64,000 nucleotides of DNA from Shewanella sp. KT0246 (lineage in GTDB: Bacteria; Pseudomonadota; Gammaproteobacteria; Enterobacterales; Shewanellaceae). The notes beneath the pieces are model-generated. The model did no database searches and was not told the DNA's origin. It saw nothing but the letters and a program-made list of their open reading frames with translations. The first letter of the stretch is position 1, and each line of letters opens with the position of its first letter. Shown here piece after piece: positions 50,984-60,433 of the stretch. The DNA lies in assembly GCF_019654955.1 (NCBI RefSeq), contig NZ_BPEV01000003.1, positions 62,001 through 126,000 of the forward strand, in the 5' to 3' direction. The position numbers were made by a program, and so were the translations under genes.

Positions 50984-51946
50984 TTAACTTTTAATAAATT
51001 GAATGATGCGGGATTCTAGGTAAAAAGTTGGTTTCCAAGGTACGCCACCTGAGATAAAGCCTACATGCCCACCATTTTTATGAAGCTCATATTGAACATG
51101 TTCAGATAATTCTGCGTTCGACGGGATAACTGCATCAGTCATAAAGGGATCGTCCTGAGCATGAATGACTAATGTCGACTTCTTAACATGCTTTAAAAAT
51201 GGTTTACCACTTGCCCGTGTATAGTAATCAAAAACATCACTAAATCCATGCAGCGGGGCTGTTACTTTATCATCAAATAGATGAAAGGTTGTTAAGTTAT
51301 CAATTTCTTTGGCAGTAACAGGCATGTCGCTCGTTAATTGCGCTTCAGCCACTTTTGCCTGCATTTTACCTTGTAGCTGTTTAATTAAATGCTGTTGATA
51401 CACGGTTGAGAAGCCGTTTTCTAACTTTTTAGCGCAAGCAGCTAGACATAACGGCGCAGACACGATTATGGTTTTTTCTAACAGGCTGTTGCTTCCTTGT
51501 TCACCTTGATATTTAGCTAAGACATTACCGCCGAGACTATAACCAACTGCATATAATGGTGAATCGGGATATTGTTGCTTTAACTGGGTGAGGGTGAAGT
51601 GAATATCTTGGGTATCGCCGCTATGATAACTACGTGCTAGTCGATTAGGTTCGCCAGAGCAACTACGATGATGATGTACCACAGCGCATAGGCTATTATC
51701 TTTGGCAGTTTGTAGCATTCGACGAACATAGTGAGAGTCACTACTACCTTCAAGACCATGCAAAATGACTAGAATCGCTTGACCGTTAATAGCTTCTCCT
51801 ACCCAATCTAAATCAATGAAATCACCATCAGGTAGCTCTTGTCGCTGTCTAGAAACTGCTGGTTTGTCCACTTTGAAAAATACGGGTAAAATCGTTTGAA
51901 TATGGGCACTTGCAGCCCACCATGGTGGAGAGAAAAGCTTTTTCAT
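50984..51946 (-). CDS. yheT: YheT family alpha/beta hydrolase
   Basis: This 320-residue hydrolase belongs to the AB-hydrolase-4 family with YheT of E. coli. The oxyanion/strand motif is VILHGLEGSSDSHYVRRM, the nucleophile Ser lies in AVGYSLGGNVL, the acid Asp in HAQDDPFM, and the His in NGGHVGF. The natural substrate is unknown. It is the first gene of a leftward yheT-yheU-prkB group and diverges from the Tat small-subunit gene. Confidence 0.92.
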   Translation of the reverse strand: MKKLFSPPWWAASAHIQTILPVFFKVDKPAVSRQRQELPDGDFIDLDWVGEAINGQAILVILHGLEGSSDSHYVRRMLQTAKDNSLCAVVHHHRSCSGEPNRLARSYHSGDTQDIHFTLTQLKQQYPDSPLYAVGYSLGGNVLAKYQGEQGSNSLLEKTIIVSAPLCLAACAKKLENGFSTVYQQHLIKQLQGKMQAKVAEAQLTSDMPVTAKEIDNLTTFHLFDDKVTAPLHGFSDVFDYYTRASGKPFLKHVKKSTLVIHAQDDPFMTDAVIPSNAELSEHVQYELHKNGGHVGFISGGVPWKPTFYLESRIIQFIKS

Positions 51947-52100
51947 ATGGGTATTTTATATGCAATAGTTTGTTAATATTCAAACGTGTGTTTAAATGTT
52001 GGTTGAGTTCACTTTACCATAGATGCTTTTATGGCAACAAATGCGGCATTTTGAGTTTTGCTTTGCACTAACGGAAATCAATAATAGAAAAGGGATAACA

Positions 52101-52601
52101 ATGAAAAGAAGAACCTTTTTAACCGGTGCGTTTACTGGTACAGCTGCGCTCGCATTAGGGGTGAGTTTATATACCCCTGAAGTGACTGACAGTCCTGATG
52201 ATACCCACCGTCTATTATTTGGTGTGCTAATACCCGTTTTTATGGATGGTGCGCTACCTGAGGTTGCTAACTACCGCGAAGCATTTCTTAATAGAACCAT
52301 AAACGCGATCAATCAAACCATCAGTGTATTGCCTGAGCACCAAAAGCAAGAGTTAGAGCAATTACTGACGATGCTTGAGTCAAGGTTTGGCTTGCTGATC
52401 CTCACCAGTAGTATTACACCGCTGATGTTAAGAACGCCTGAGCAGTTAAATGAAATGTTAGAACATTGGCGACATCATTTTCTTGAGATGATGCAAACTG
52501 CGTATATAGGTCTGCGAGAACTCATCATATCTAGTTATTACGCTTGCCCCGAGCATTGGGGACGCCTTCATTACGCTAAGCCTACTTTTTTAGATGCCTA
52601 A
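52101..52601 (+). CDS. Tat-signal small subunit of a GMC-type dehydrogenase
   Basis: This 166-residue protein begins with a twin-arginine signal (MKRRTFLTGAFTGTAALALG). The helical remainder (DDTHRLLFGVLIPVFMDGALP; SRFGLLILTS) resembles gluconate 2-dehydrogenase subunit 3-type proteins, which escort the flavin subunit through the Tat pathway. ATG 52101 follows AAGGGATAACA and starts the signal exactly. The GMC gene begins 41 bases downstream and lacks its own signal peptide, supporting a paired complex. Confidence 0.8.
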   Translation: MKRRTFLTGAFTGTAALALGVSLYTPEVTDSPDDTHRLLFGVLIPVFMDGALPEVANYREAFLNRTINAINQTISVLPEHQKQELEQLLTMLESRFGLLILTSSITPLMLRTPEQLNEMLEHWRHHFLEMMQTAYIGLRELIISSYYACPEHWGRLHYAKPTFLDA

Positions 52602-52642
52602 GCTGTTTGTATTTTCAAAAAATATTAATTCTGGAGTAACAA

Positions 52643-54232
52643 ATGGCTGCAAATATCATTGATCCGATTACCACTGGTTTAGCTGCGGGTTGGCAGCACA
52701 TAGATGCTAATCAACTCACTGAGAATCAACACTTTGAAGCTGATGTAGTGATAGTTGGCACAGGGGCTGGCGGCGGCACAGCTGCTGAAATCCTCACTGA
52801 AGCTGGACTCAGTGTCATTATGGTTGAAGGTGGACCATTGAAATCTTCTAGTGACTTTAATATGGAAGAACGAAAAGCTTATCCTGATTTATACCAACAA
52901 GCTGCAGCAATGAAAACTTCAGATAAAGGTATTGGCATATTTCAAGGTAGAAGTGTTGGTGGGTCAACGACTGTTAACTGGACGACTTCAATCAGAACGC
53001 CAAGTAACGCATTAGATTTTTGGGAAAAAGAAAAGTCTGTAACAGGACTATCTGCCGAGTCATTAAAGCCTTGGTTTGAAAAAATGGAAACCAGACTTAA
53101 TATTAGTGAATGGCAGTTTCAGCCTAATTTGAATAATGCCGCTTTAAAGGAAGGCTGTGAGAAACTGGGTTGGGATTACACTGTCATTAAGCGCAATGTG
53201 AAAGGCTGTTGGAATACTGGCTACTGCGGTATGGGGTGCCCGGTAAATGCTAAACAGTCAATGTTAGTGACCACAATCCCCAGTGCGTTAGAGCAAGGTG
53301 CAACCTTAATCTCGAATGCCAAAGTGATTGATTTAAAACATAAAGGGGATAAAGTTGCAGGCCTGTCGGCTAAAGCGCAATCGAGCAGCTCAAGCGCAGC
53401 TACACTGACTTTCAGCGCTAAACACTACATTTTAAGCGCTGGTGCAATTCATACGCCGACTATTTTAATGCGCGCTAACACGCCTGATCCACATAAACTA
53501 CTCGGTAAGACTTTTTTACATCCTACCCTACTGTCAGGCAGTATTTTTGATAAACAAATTGATGGTCATAGCGGCGCGCCGCAATCGATATACTCAGATG
53601 AGTTCGTGTGGCGAGATGGTGCAGCGGGCGAGATGGGTTATAAGCTTGAAGTGCCGCCAATTCATCCAGTGCTGATTGCTTCGAAAACTATAGGTTACGG
53701 CCGAAGTCATGCAGAGTTAATGAGCCATTTTAATAACCTGCAAGTGATGATAGCACTAGTCAGAGACGGCTACTCAAACCAAAGCCCTGGTGGTCAAGTT
53801 AGGCTCACTGATAGAGGGTTTTCGCTCGATTATCCACTGGAACAACCTTTTTGGGATACTGCAAGACGTGCTTTTGCCACTATGGCTGAATTGCAATTTG
53901 CTGCTGGTGCTAAAAAAGTGTTGCCAATTAACGATGGTGTTGAGATGCAGCTTAACTGGGCGCAAGCTAAAGAAACGATTAATACTATGGATATTGGTCT
54001 ACTTAAAACCATTGTTGCCTCAGCACATGTCATGGGCGGTTGTGCAATGGGTGAAGATAGAGCGCTGTCGATGATCAACAGTGAAGGTCAATCTCATTAT
54101 TTTGAAAACTTATCAGTGATGGATGGCTCTATGTTTCCAACCAGCCTAGGTGCTAATCCACAATTATCTATTTATGGCATAGTCGCAAGAAATGCGACCT
54201 TACTTGCTGAACGTTTAACTGCTAAAACCTAG
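52643..54232 (+). CDS. GMC-family flavin oxidoreductase
   Basis: The 529-residue FAD enzyme probably oxidises an alcohol, sugar or sterol-like substrate. The FAD dinucleotide fold is VVIVGTGAGGGTAAEIL (about residues 36-52), and the GMC signatures are GRSVGGSTTVNWTT and LSAGAIHTPTILM. The catalytic pair is His462 (SAHVMGGCAMG) and Asn505 (GANPQLSIYG). A GYCGMGCPVNAKQS segment is also conserved in the family. No signal peptide is visible; export is probably with the preceding Tat protein. No cytochrome partner is adjacent, so the electron acceptor is unknown. Confidence 0.93.
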   Translation: MAANIIDPITTGLAAGWQHIDANQLTENQHFEADVVIVGTGAGGGTAAEILTEAGLSVIMVEGGPLKSSSDFNMEERKAYPDLYQQAAAMKTSDKGIGIFQGRSVGGSTTVNWTTSIRTPSNALDFWEKEKSVTGLSAESLKPWFEKMETRLNISEWQFQPNLNNAALKEGCEKLGWDYTVIKRNVKGCWNTGYCGMGCPVNAKQSMLVTTIPSALEQGATLISNAKVIDLKHKGDKVAGLSAKAQSSSSSAATLTFSAKHYILSAGAIHTPTILMRANTPDPHKLLGKTFLHPTLLSGSIFDKQIDGHSGAPQSIYSDEFVWRDGAAGEMGYKLEVPPIHPVLIASKTIGYGRSHAELMSHFNNLQVMIALVRDGYSNQSPGGQVRLTDRGFSLDYPLEQPFWDTARRAFATMAELQFAAGAKKVLPINDGVEMQLNWAQAKETINTMDIGLLKTIVASAHVMGGCAMGEDRALSMINSEGQSHYFENLSVMDGSMFPTSLGANPQLSIYGIVARNATLLAERLTAKT

Positions 54233-54272
54233 TAATAAAAATAGCTGAAAATGTAACTAAGCTAAACTTTAT

Positions 54273-54299
54273 AAACCGACTGTAACCAGTCGGTTTTTT
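54273..54299 (+). terminator. Rho-independent terminator after the GMC gene
   Basis: AAACCGACTG-TAAC-CAGTCGGTTT and a T run; a ten-base perfect stem. It isolates the GMC pair from the arsR operon. Confidence 0.92.
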
Positions 54300-54366
54300 G
54301 CTATTAGAAACCAGACAAAAATCACTCAGTTTTATGACATTTTTATTAAATATGAGCTTTTGTATA

Positions 54367-54426
54367 TATATGTAATTGCATATATTCGCTTTTGCGTATA
54401 TCTTTGTCGCGTATCTTTTCATTGCA
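54367..54426. promoter_or_regulatory. Palindrome and iterated repeats upstream of arsR
   Basis: TATATGTAATTGCATATA (54367-54384) is an 18-base palindrome with one mismatched pair. It is followed by three similar units: GCATATATTCGCTTTT, GCGTATATCTTTGTC and GCGTATCTTTTCATT. They lie 80-175 bases before the arsR start. ArsR-family repressors bind imperfect AT-rich palindromes near their own promoter, so this is the best operator candidate. Confidence 0.5.
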
Positions 54427-54543
54427 AAATGTCGTCACCGTTTTTTTTATTCTGAGCGTTCTTAGTCAGTGATATATCAATGCTGCACTATTTAAATCAG
54501 GCTAATGAATCAAAAGAACGGTGGGGGATTAAAGAGGTTACCC

Positions 54544-54882
54544 ATGAAAGCCTGCGTGTTCTTTAAATGTTTAGCTGATGAGACTCGATTAAAGAGTTTA
54601 ATTCTAATCTCGCTCAATAAAGAGTTGTGTGTTTGTGAGTTAATGGCGGCACTTGATGATAGCCAGCCAAAGGTGTCACGACACTTAGCTTTGTTGCGCA
54701 GAGAAGGCCTATTAACCGACAGAAGGCACGGGCAATGGGTGTTTTACCGCCTTAATGACACGTTACCACAGTGGGCTAAAGACGTTGTCATTCAGACTGC
54801 ATTTGGCAATAAGTTATCTATTGAACCTTATGTAAAGCGACTAGCTGACATGGTCAACAGACCCAACTGTAATAGATGCTAG
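54544..54882 (+). CDS. arsR: ArsR-family arsenical-responsive repressor
   Basis: This winged-helix repressor of 112 residues has ELCVCEL (Cys29 and Cys31 from this start), the classic As(III)-binding motif, and a recognition helix SQPKVSRHLALLRREGLL. A cysteine-rich tail (NRPNCNRC) adds possible ligands. ATG 54544 gives MKACVFFKCLADETRLK, where family members start; an in-frame ATG at 54505 would add 13 residues. It heads the arsR-gapdh-arsJ operon, 64 bases before the next gene. Confidence 0.93.
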   Translation: MKACVFFKCLADETRLKSLILISLNKELCVCELMAALDDSQPKVSRHLALLRREGLLTDRRHGQWVFYRLNDTLPQWAKDVVIQTAFGNKLSIEPYVKRLADMVNRPNCNRC

Positions 54883-54945
54883 ATGCTAGATGCTTAAAAG
54901 AAATCAATTTATTTAAAATGGTAATACCAAGACAAAGGTTGAGTT

Positions 54946-55962
54946 ATGACAATTAAAGTAGGAATTAACGGTTTTGGCCGTATGGGACGTTTATCTTTTC
55001 GTGCAGCATTTGATTGGGATGATGTCGAATTTGTACATATCAATGACCCTGCAGGTGACGCTACTACACTCGCTCACTTAGTTAATTTTGACTCAGTTCA
55101 TGGACGCTGGGCACATGAAGCCGTTGCTACTGACAATATCATTGAAGTGAATGGTCATAAGATTGTTTGTACTGCCAACAAATCGATTGCCGATACTGAT
55201 TGGTCAGGTTGTGATGTGGTGATTGAAGCCTCAGGTAAAATGAAAACCAAGGCAAAGCTACAAGCTTATTTAGATCAAGGCGTGAAACGTGTTGTTGTTA
55301 CTGCACCAGTTAAAGAAGATGGCGTGTTAAATGTGGTTATGGGCGTGAATCATCAAGATTATGATAAAGCTATTCACCCAATTATTACCGCAGCATCTTG
55401 TACAACCAACTGTTTAGCGCCAGTCGTTAAAGTGATTCACGAATCATTAGGTATTGTTCATGGTTCAATGACAACCATTCACGATATCACTAATACCCAG
55501 ACTATTCTCGATGCGCCCCATAAAGACTTACGCCGCGCTCGGGCTTGCGGTATGAGCTTAATTCCAACGACAACAGGTTCTGCGACCGCCATTACCCATA
55601 TTTTTCCAGAGCTTAAAGGTCGCTTAAATGGTCACGCTATCCGTGTTCCGCTAGCGAATGCTTCAATTACTGATTGTGTATTTGAAGTAAGTCGTGAAAC
55701 CACGGAAGCTGAAGTGAACCAATTACTCAGCGAGGCTGCTGCAGGCGATCTAGATGGTGTACTTGGTTTTGAAACCAGACCTTTAGTGTCTATTGATTAT
55801 AAAACTGATCCACGCTCAGGTGTGATTGATGCTCCATCGACCATGGTTGTAAATGGCACTCAAGTGAAGCTGTACGTATGGTATGACAATGAGTGGGGTT
55901 ATGCCAATCGCACCGCTGAACTCATGCGTTTAGTAGGCTTACAAGATAAAGCAGACGCTTAA
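54946..55962 (+). CDS. Arsenate-pathway glyceraldehyde-3-phosphate dehydrogenase
   Basis: This 338-residue type I GAPDH has [10 protein letters not shown] for NAD binding, catalytic Cys152 in ASCTTNC, and [14 protein letters not shown]. In arsR-gapdh-arsJ operons it uses arsenate in place of phosphate to make 1-arseno-3-phosphoglycerate, which ArsJ exports. The operon context, not the sequence alone, indicates this role; as an enzyme it should also run the normal glycolytic reaction. Sequence features that would separate the two roles are not visible. Confidence 0.92.
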   Translation: MTIKVGINGFGRMGRLSFRAAFDWDDVEFVHINDPAGDATTLAHLVNFDSVHGRWAHEAVATDNIIEVNGHKIVCTANKSIADTDWSGCDVVIEASGKMKTKAKLQAYLDQGVKRVVVTAPVKEDGVLNVVMGVNHQDYDKAIHPIITAASCTTNCLAPVVKVIHESLGIVHGSMTTIHDITNTQTILDAPHKDLRRARACGMSLIPTTTGSATAITHIFPELKGRLNGHAIRVPLANASITDCVFEVSRETTEAEVNQLLSEAAAGDLDGVLGFETRPLVSIDYKTDPRSGVIDAPSTMVVNGTQVKLYVWYDNEWGYANRTAELMRLVGLQDKADA

Positions 55963-56017
55963 TCATTGAGTTAAATTCATTAAATCAGTATGTGCTGAGT
56001 GATATAAGGTTGTAGCG

Positions 56018-57241
56018 ATGTCTTTTGTGGCTAAACTGGCAAATTTGCCCACTGAAATTAAACAATACTTAATTGTGACGGGTAATTACTGGGCTTTTAC
56101 ACTGACAGATGGTGCCTTGCGCATGCTGGTGGTACTGCATTTTCATGGGCTAGGTTTTAGCCCAATTGAAATTGCGATGCTGTTTTTATTCTACGAAATC
56201 TTTGGTGTCGTCACTAACTTGGTTGGTGGCTGGCTAGGAGCAAGAGTAGGGTTAAATCGGACCATGAACATTGGTCTTGGAATGCAAGTAATTGCATTAT
56301 CAATGTTGTTAGTCCCTACAACATGGTTAACCGTTGTATGGGTTATGGCAGCTCAGGCTTTATCTGGTATAGCCAAAGACTTGAATAAAATGAGCGCCAA
56401 AAGCGCGATTAAGACATTGGTGCCTGCTGGTGCTGAAGGTACGTTATACCAGTGGGTTGCTATTCTTACTGGCTCTAAAAATGCACTCAAAGGTGTGGGC
56501 TTTTTCTTAGGTGGCGCTTTATTAAGTCTATTTGGTTTTCAAATCGCTATTTTGATCATGGCTGTGGCGTTGTTGCTAGTTTGGGTATTTAGTGTTTTAA
56601 CCTTAAAAAGCCAACTAGGAAAAGCGACAGCTAAACCCAAGTTTACCGAGATATTTTCTAAAAGTAGTACCATCAACTATTTATCTGCTGCACGGTTGTT
56701 TTTATTTGCCGCAAGAGATGTGTGGTTTGTGGTTGCGCTACCGGTGTTTCTTGCTAGTCAATTTGGCTGGGATCATTGGTATGTAGGTGGCTTTTTAGCG
56801 CTTTGGGTTATCGCTTATGGCGCAGTGCAATCTTTTGCCCCTTACTTTACCGGTAAGAAGCAAGGCAAAGTACCTGATGGTAAAAGTGCTTTTGTGTGGG
56901 CGGCGGTGTTAGCAATTATCCCTGCAATGATTGCATTGGCATTAGCAGCTGATTGGTATATTCATCTTGTGTTGATTGGCGGTTTATTGCTGTTTGGTGG
57001 TTTGTTTGCTGTGAACTCTTCGATGCATAGCTATTTGATAGTGAGCTATGCCGATAAAGATGGCGTGTCTTTAGATGTTGGCTTTTATTATATGGCTAAT
57101 GCCATGGGCAGGCTGATAGGTACGCTGTTGTCAGGTTGGGTATTTCAACAATATGGGCTCGAGGCTTGTTTGTGGCTCTCGACTGTGATGATTGCGCTTG
57201 CAGCTATAATTTCAACTCGATTACCGCAGCACAATGGTTAA
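56018..57241 (+). CDS. arsJ: Organoarsenical efflux permease ArsJ
   Basis: This 407-residue major facilitator protein has about 11-12 membrane helices. The N-terminal region (YLIVTGNYWAFTLTDGALRMLVVLHF) and the GAEGTLYQWVAILTGSKNALKGVGFFLGG loop, read in parts, fit the ArsJ family. ArsJ exports 1-arseno-3-phosphoglycerate, which then falls apart to arsenate outside the cell, giving arsenate resistance. It follows the GAPDH gene by 55 bases, the diagnostic arrangement. Confidence 0.92.
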   Translation: MSFVAKLANLPTEIKQYLIVTGNYWAFTLTDGALRMLVVLHFHGLGFSPIEIAMLFLFYEIFGVVTNLVGGWLGARVGLNRTMNIGLGMQVIALSMLLVPTTWLTVVWVMAAQALSGIAKDLNKMSAKSAIKTLVPAGAEGTLYQWVAILTGSKNALKGVGFFLGGALLSLFGFQIAILIMAVALLLVWVFSVLTLKSQLGKATAKPKFTEIFSKSSTINYLSAARLFLFAARDVWFVVALPVFLASQFGWDHWYVGGFLALWVIAYGAVQSFAPYFTGKKQGKVPDGKSAFVWAAVLAIIPAMIALALAADWYIHLVLIGGLLLFGGLFAVNSSMHSYLIVSYADKDGVSLDVGFYYMANAMGRLIGTLLSGWVFQQYGLEACLWLSTVMIALAAIISTRLPQHNG

Positions 57242-57332
57242 TACACAACGGTTAATACACACTGTCATGATGAACTATTTTGACTATGTGAATACAGATA
57301 AGCTGCAGAAACGTTTTATTCGATTTGCAGCG

Positions 57333-57791
57333 TTAAGCGCTTTGTAATTCAGTAAAGTAATCGGCATCGATACCAAATAGGCACAAATAATTGTCTGTGT
57401 TGTAAGTATCATTATTATTATCGGTAATGGTACTTACCCCTTCTGACTCAAATTGGTTCAACTTCTTTAATAGCATTTGCTGAGTTTTACGCTCCATCAT
57501 CAACTCAATATCTAACATTTGCTGATATTCACTCACTTGTAAGTGAGATTTAGCTAGTCTGCGTAATTTACGATATGGAGTCACTACCTTAGTGTCCCAG
57601 TCTTCAATCGTTGCTGCTAAAGTTTCCCATTGTGCCAGTGGTAAATAATGAGTTTTTTTATCTAAATACTGAGCTAGCAATAATAGGTTTACATTAACTT
57701 GGTAGTCGTCTTGAACACTGATGTAATTTAGTGGATTTAAAGCGTAGTGACTGTCGCACTCCCGCCAAATTAATGAGTTAAATTGTTGCAC
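57333..57791 (-). CDS. TIGR02444/DUF2390 family protein
   Basis: This 152-residue cytoplasmic helical protein matches the TIGR02444 (DUF2390) pattern: an early LIWRECDSHYALNPLNY-type region, a VNVNLLLLAQYLD helix and VVTPYRKLRRLAK. No function is known. It lies just downstream of yheS on the same strand, as in many Vibrio, Pseudomonas and Shewanella relatives. The hairpin at 57954 separates it from yheS. Confidence 0.8.
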   Translation of the reverse strand: MQQFNSLIWRECDSHYALNPLNYISVQDDYQVNVNLLLLAQYLDKKTHYLPLAQWETLAATIEDWDTKVVTPYRKLRRLAKSHLQVSEYQQMLDIELMMERKTQQMLLKKLNQFESEGVSTITDNNNDTYNTDNYLCLFGIDADYFTELQSA

Positions 57792-57953
57792 AGAGCCTTC
57801 TCCTAAAAGGTAATATCCATATAATTGAAATCAATATAAGCTGTTTTGTAACGTATTATAATTGTTGCTTCTTAGCAGTTTATGCTGCAATAAAACGTTA
57901 AGCTTTATACATTGAACGGTTCACTCCTTGACCAGTTTAATACCTCGGAAAGC

Positions 57954-57981
57954 ACTGAGAGTTGCTAATGTCACTCTCAGT
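57954..57981. terminator. Hairpin between yheS and the TIGR02444 gene
   Basis: ACTGAGAGT / ACTCTCAGT is a perfect nine-base stem with a ten-base loop, 27 bases past the yheS stop. The T-rich flank (TTTGTTTC) is on the + strand, so its direction as a terminator for leftward yheS is doubtful. Confidence 0.4.
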
Positions 57982-58007
57982 TTTGTTTCAGCTCTAGCTT
58001 CCGCAGC

Positions 58008-59927
58008 TTAACTCAGAGTGAACTCTTGCTCGATAAGTTCAATTTGCTCCTGAATTTCAAGCCATGTCATTTCGCTTTCATCCATAGCTTGAGTGAGCTC
58101 GGTTCTTTCATTAAGCACTTTAGTCATTTTAGCCTTATTTTCAGCCTCGTAAAGTGAACCATCTGCTAAATCAATTTCAAGCTCAGCTAAACGGCTGGTT
58201 ATCTTCTGCTGCTGACTTTCGAGCTTAATTTGTTGCTTACGTAGAGGTGACACTTTTTGTCTCAACTCTGCCTCAATGCGCTTTTGCTGCTTTTTATCAA
58301 GGGCTGGCTTAACATTGTTATCTTTTGCTTCTGAAGATTGCGACGTTTTTGCAGCATCTAATAACCATTGATGATAATCATCTAGATCGCCTTGGAAAGG
58401 CTTCACAGCACCTTGGTCTACAAGGTAATAGTCACTACAGCTTAACCGTAAAAGATGTCGATCATGTGACACAATAACCATGGCACCTTCAAAAGTCTGC
58501 AGTGCCATCGTCAATGCGTGACGCATTTCTAAATCAAGGTGGTTGGTAGGTTCATCGAGTAGCAGTACATTAGGTTTTTGCCATACTAACAGTGCTAATA
58601 CTAAACGTGCTTTTTCGCCGCCAGAGAAGGGCTTAACTGCCGACATAGCCATATCGCCATTAAAGCCAAAGCCGCCTAAGAAACTTCTTAATTCCAGTTC
58701 TTTGGCGTTAGGCGCCAAGCGGACTAAGTGCTGCAATGGGGTGTCATCTAAACTTAAAAATTCGATTTGATGTTGGGCAAAGTAACCAATATTAAGCCCA
58801 GGATTTGGTTGGTATTTACCCGTTTTCGGTTCAAGATCACCTGTAAGCAGTTTAATGAGGGTTGATTTACCCGCACCATTACGGCCGAGTAAACCGATAC
58901 GAGCACCCGGTACTAGGTTGAGTTTTACCTCACTTAAAATCGTTTTGTCACCATAACCAATCGATACGTTCTCCATGGTGACCAACGGATTTGGCAGCGC
59001 ATCTGGCTCACGAAAAGCCATATGGAATTGACTGTCCACTTGGGAAGGCAGCAGGTTTGCCATTTTCTCTAAAGCTTTTAAGCGGCTTTGTGCTTGTTTA
59101 GCTTTACTGGCTTTGTATCTGAAACGATCCACAAAAGACTGCATGTGAGCACGTTCCTTTTGTTGACGTTCGAACGCGGCTTGTTGTTGTGAGAGTCTTT
59201 CTGCCCGAATACGCTCAAATGAGCTGTAATTACCTTTGTAGTAATTGAGCTTAGCGTTTTCAACATGAACAATTTCATCAACAATTCCATCAATGAAATC
59301 TCGGTCATGACTGATTAATATCAGAGTGCCTTGGTAGGCTTTAATCCAGCCTTCTAACCAATACATGGTATCTAAATCTAAATGGTTGGTTGGTTCATCA
59401 AGTAGTAATAGATCTGAGCGGCATAACAGGGCTTGAGCCAAGTTAAGGCGCATTCGCCAACCACCAGAGAAACTTTTAACGGGATTACTTTGCTCGGCCT
59501 CACTAAAACCTAAACCAGCCAACAGCGAGCTACCGCGCGAACGAATAGCATAGCCACCGATTGCATCTATTTTGCCATGGATAAGGGCGATGTCATGGCC
59601 ATTATCTTCATCTTGTGCTTTAGCTAATTGGGCTTCAAGTTGTCGAAATTCAATATCACCATCAAGTACATATTCAAGAGCTGATACTTCTAGAGCTGGT
59701 GTTTCTTGAGCTACAGTCGCCACTTGCCATCCTGCAGGTAAACCAAACTCACCTTTATCCAACTGTAACTTGCCTAAAATGAGTGCCAGTAAAGAAGATT
59801 TCCCAGTACCGTTCGCGCCGACTAAGCCGACTTTATGGCCTGGATATACGGTGAGGTTGGCTTCATCGAGTAGGGTTTTAGTTCCGCGAATGAGCTGGGC
59901 TTGACTGATGTTGATCATGAATGGCAA
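58008..59927 (-). CDS. yheS: ABC-F ATPase YheS
   Basis: This 639-residue cytoplasmic ABC-F protein has two ATPase cassettes and no membrane domain. Cassette 1 has GANGTGKSS, SGGWRMRLNLAQAL and LLLLDEPTNHLDLD; cassette 2 has GRNGAGKST, SGGEKARLVLALL and DEPTNHLDLE. A charged C-terminal coiled coil follows. ABC-F proteins act on ribosomes, relieving stalls or conferring drug protection; E. coli YheS acts on particular stalling sequences. yheV is encoded divergently, as in the enteric yheV/yheS region. Confidence 0.95.
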   Translation of the reverse strand: MPFMINISQAQLIRGTKTLLDEANLTVYPGHKVGLVGANGTGKSSLLALILGKLQLDKGEFGLPAGWQVATVAQETPALEVSALEYVLDGDIEFRQLEAQLAKAQDEDNGHDIALIHGKIDAIGGYAIRSRGSSLLAGLGFSEAEQSNPVKSFSGGWRMRLNLAQALLCRSDLLLLDEPTNHLDLDTMYWLEGWIKAYQGTLILISHDRDFIDGIVDEIVHVENAKLNYYKGNYSSFERIRAERLSQQQAAFERQQKERAHMQSFVDRFRYKASKAKQAQSRLKALEKMANLLPSQVDSQFHMAFREPDALPNPLVTMENVSIGYGDKTILSEVKLNLVPGARIGLLGRNGAGKSTLIKLLTGDLEPKTGKYQPNPGLNIGYFAQHQIEFLSLDDTPLQHLVRLAPNAKELELRSFLGGFGFNGDMAMSAVKPFSGGEKARLVLALLVWQKPNVLLLDEPTNHLDLEMRHALTMALQTFEGAMVIVSHDRHLLRLSCSDYYLVDQGAVKPFQGDLDDYHQWLLDAAKTSQSSEAKDNNVKPALDKKQQKRIEAELRQKVSPLRKQQIKLESQQQKITSRLAELEIDLADGSLYEAENKAKMTKVLNERTELTQAMDESEMTWLEIQEQIELIEQEFTLS

Positions 59928-60069
59928 CTTGATTGGTGATAATACAAAAAGTGCAGCGATAATAGCGTAAATGATACTTTTTTAACACTAGAGCGAGACT
60001 GGATTGGCCAATTCGTGGCAAAATACTGCTATTGATATAGCAATTGCATAGAAGAACAATAATAAGATT

Positions 60070-60267
60070 ATGACCAAAATTAAAAAACGCTTTGTAGCTG
60101 GGGCTAAATGTCCTAAATGTCATGCTCAAGACAGTATTCAATTATTTAAAGAAAATGGCATTGAAACCGTTGAGTGTACCGATTGTGATTATCGTGAACA
60201 GCAAACTGAAGCTAAAGTGGCTGAAAAAGCCACTGGTAATGTTATTGGGGTATTTAAGCCTGATTAA
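60070..60267 (+). CDS. yheV: YheV family zinc-ribbon protein
   Basis: This 65-residue protein has four cysteines as C14-x2-C17 and C36-x2-C39 (AKCPKCHAQ; VECTDCDYRE), a zinc-ribbon pattern of the YheV (DUF2387) family. Function is unknown. It is divergent from yheS, matching enteric synteny. Confidence 0.88.
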   Translation: MTKIKKRFVAGAKCPKCHAQDSIQLFKENGIETVECTDCDYREQQTEAKVAEKATGNVIGVFKPD

Positions 60268-60393
60268 TAGGCTTACTCTTACTAGAGTCTGCAGGATAAG
60301 AAGTATGAGTAGCTAATGTGAGAATTAACATTAGATTTAGCTTTGAATTGATTGAGATATTCAGGGAATAGAATGAGGGAATGAGAAAGGAAT

Positions 60394-60433
60394 AAAAAGG
60401 CTAAACAACTAAACCGTCGTCAATTTTAGCCTT
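60394..60433 (-). terminator. Terminator overlapping the end of the DUF4124-like gene
   Basis: On the minus strand the nine-base stem AAGGCTAAA / TTTAGCCTT with a loop of about 19 bases is followed by a T run. The stem includes the stop codon of the gene at 60426, so the terminator overlaps the coding end. Confidence 0.65.

Noticed and set aside
59878..60141. 87-codon leftward frame spanning the yheS/yheV gap
   Set aside because: It overlaps the starts of both divergent genes and has no recognisable domain.
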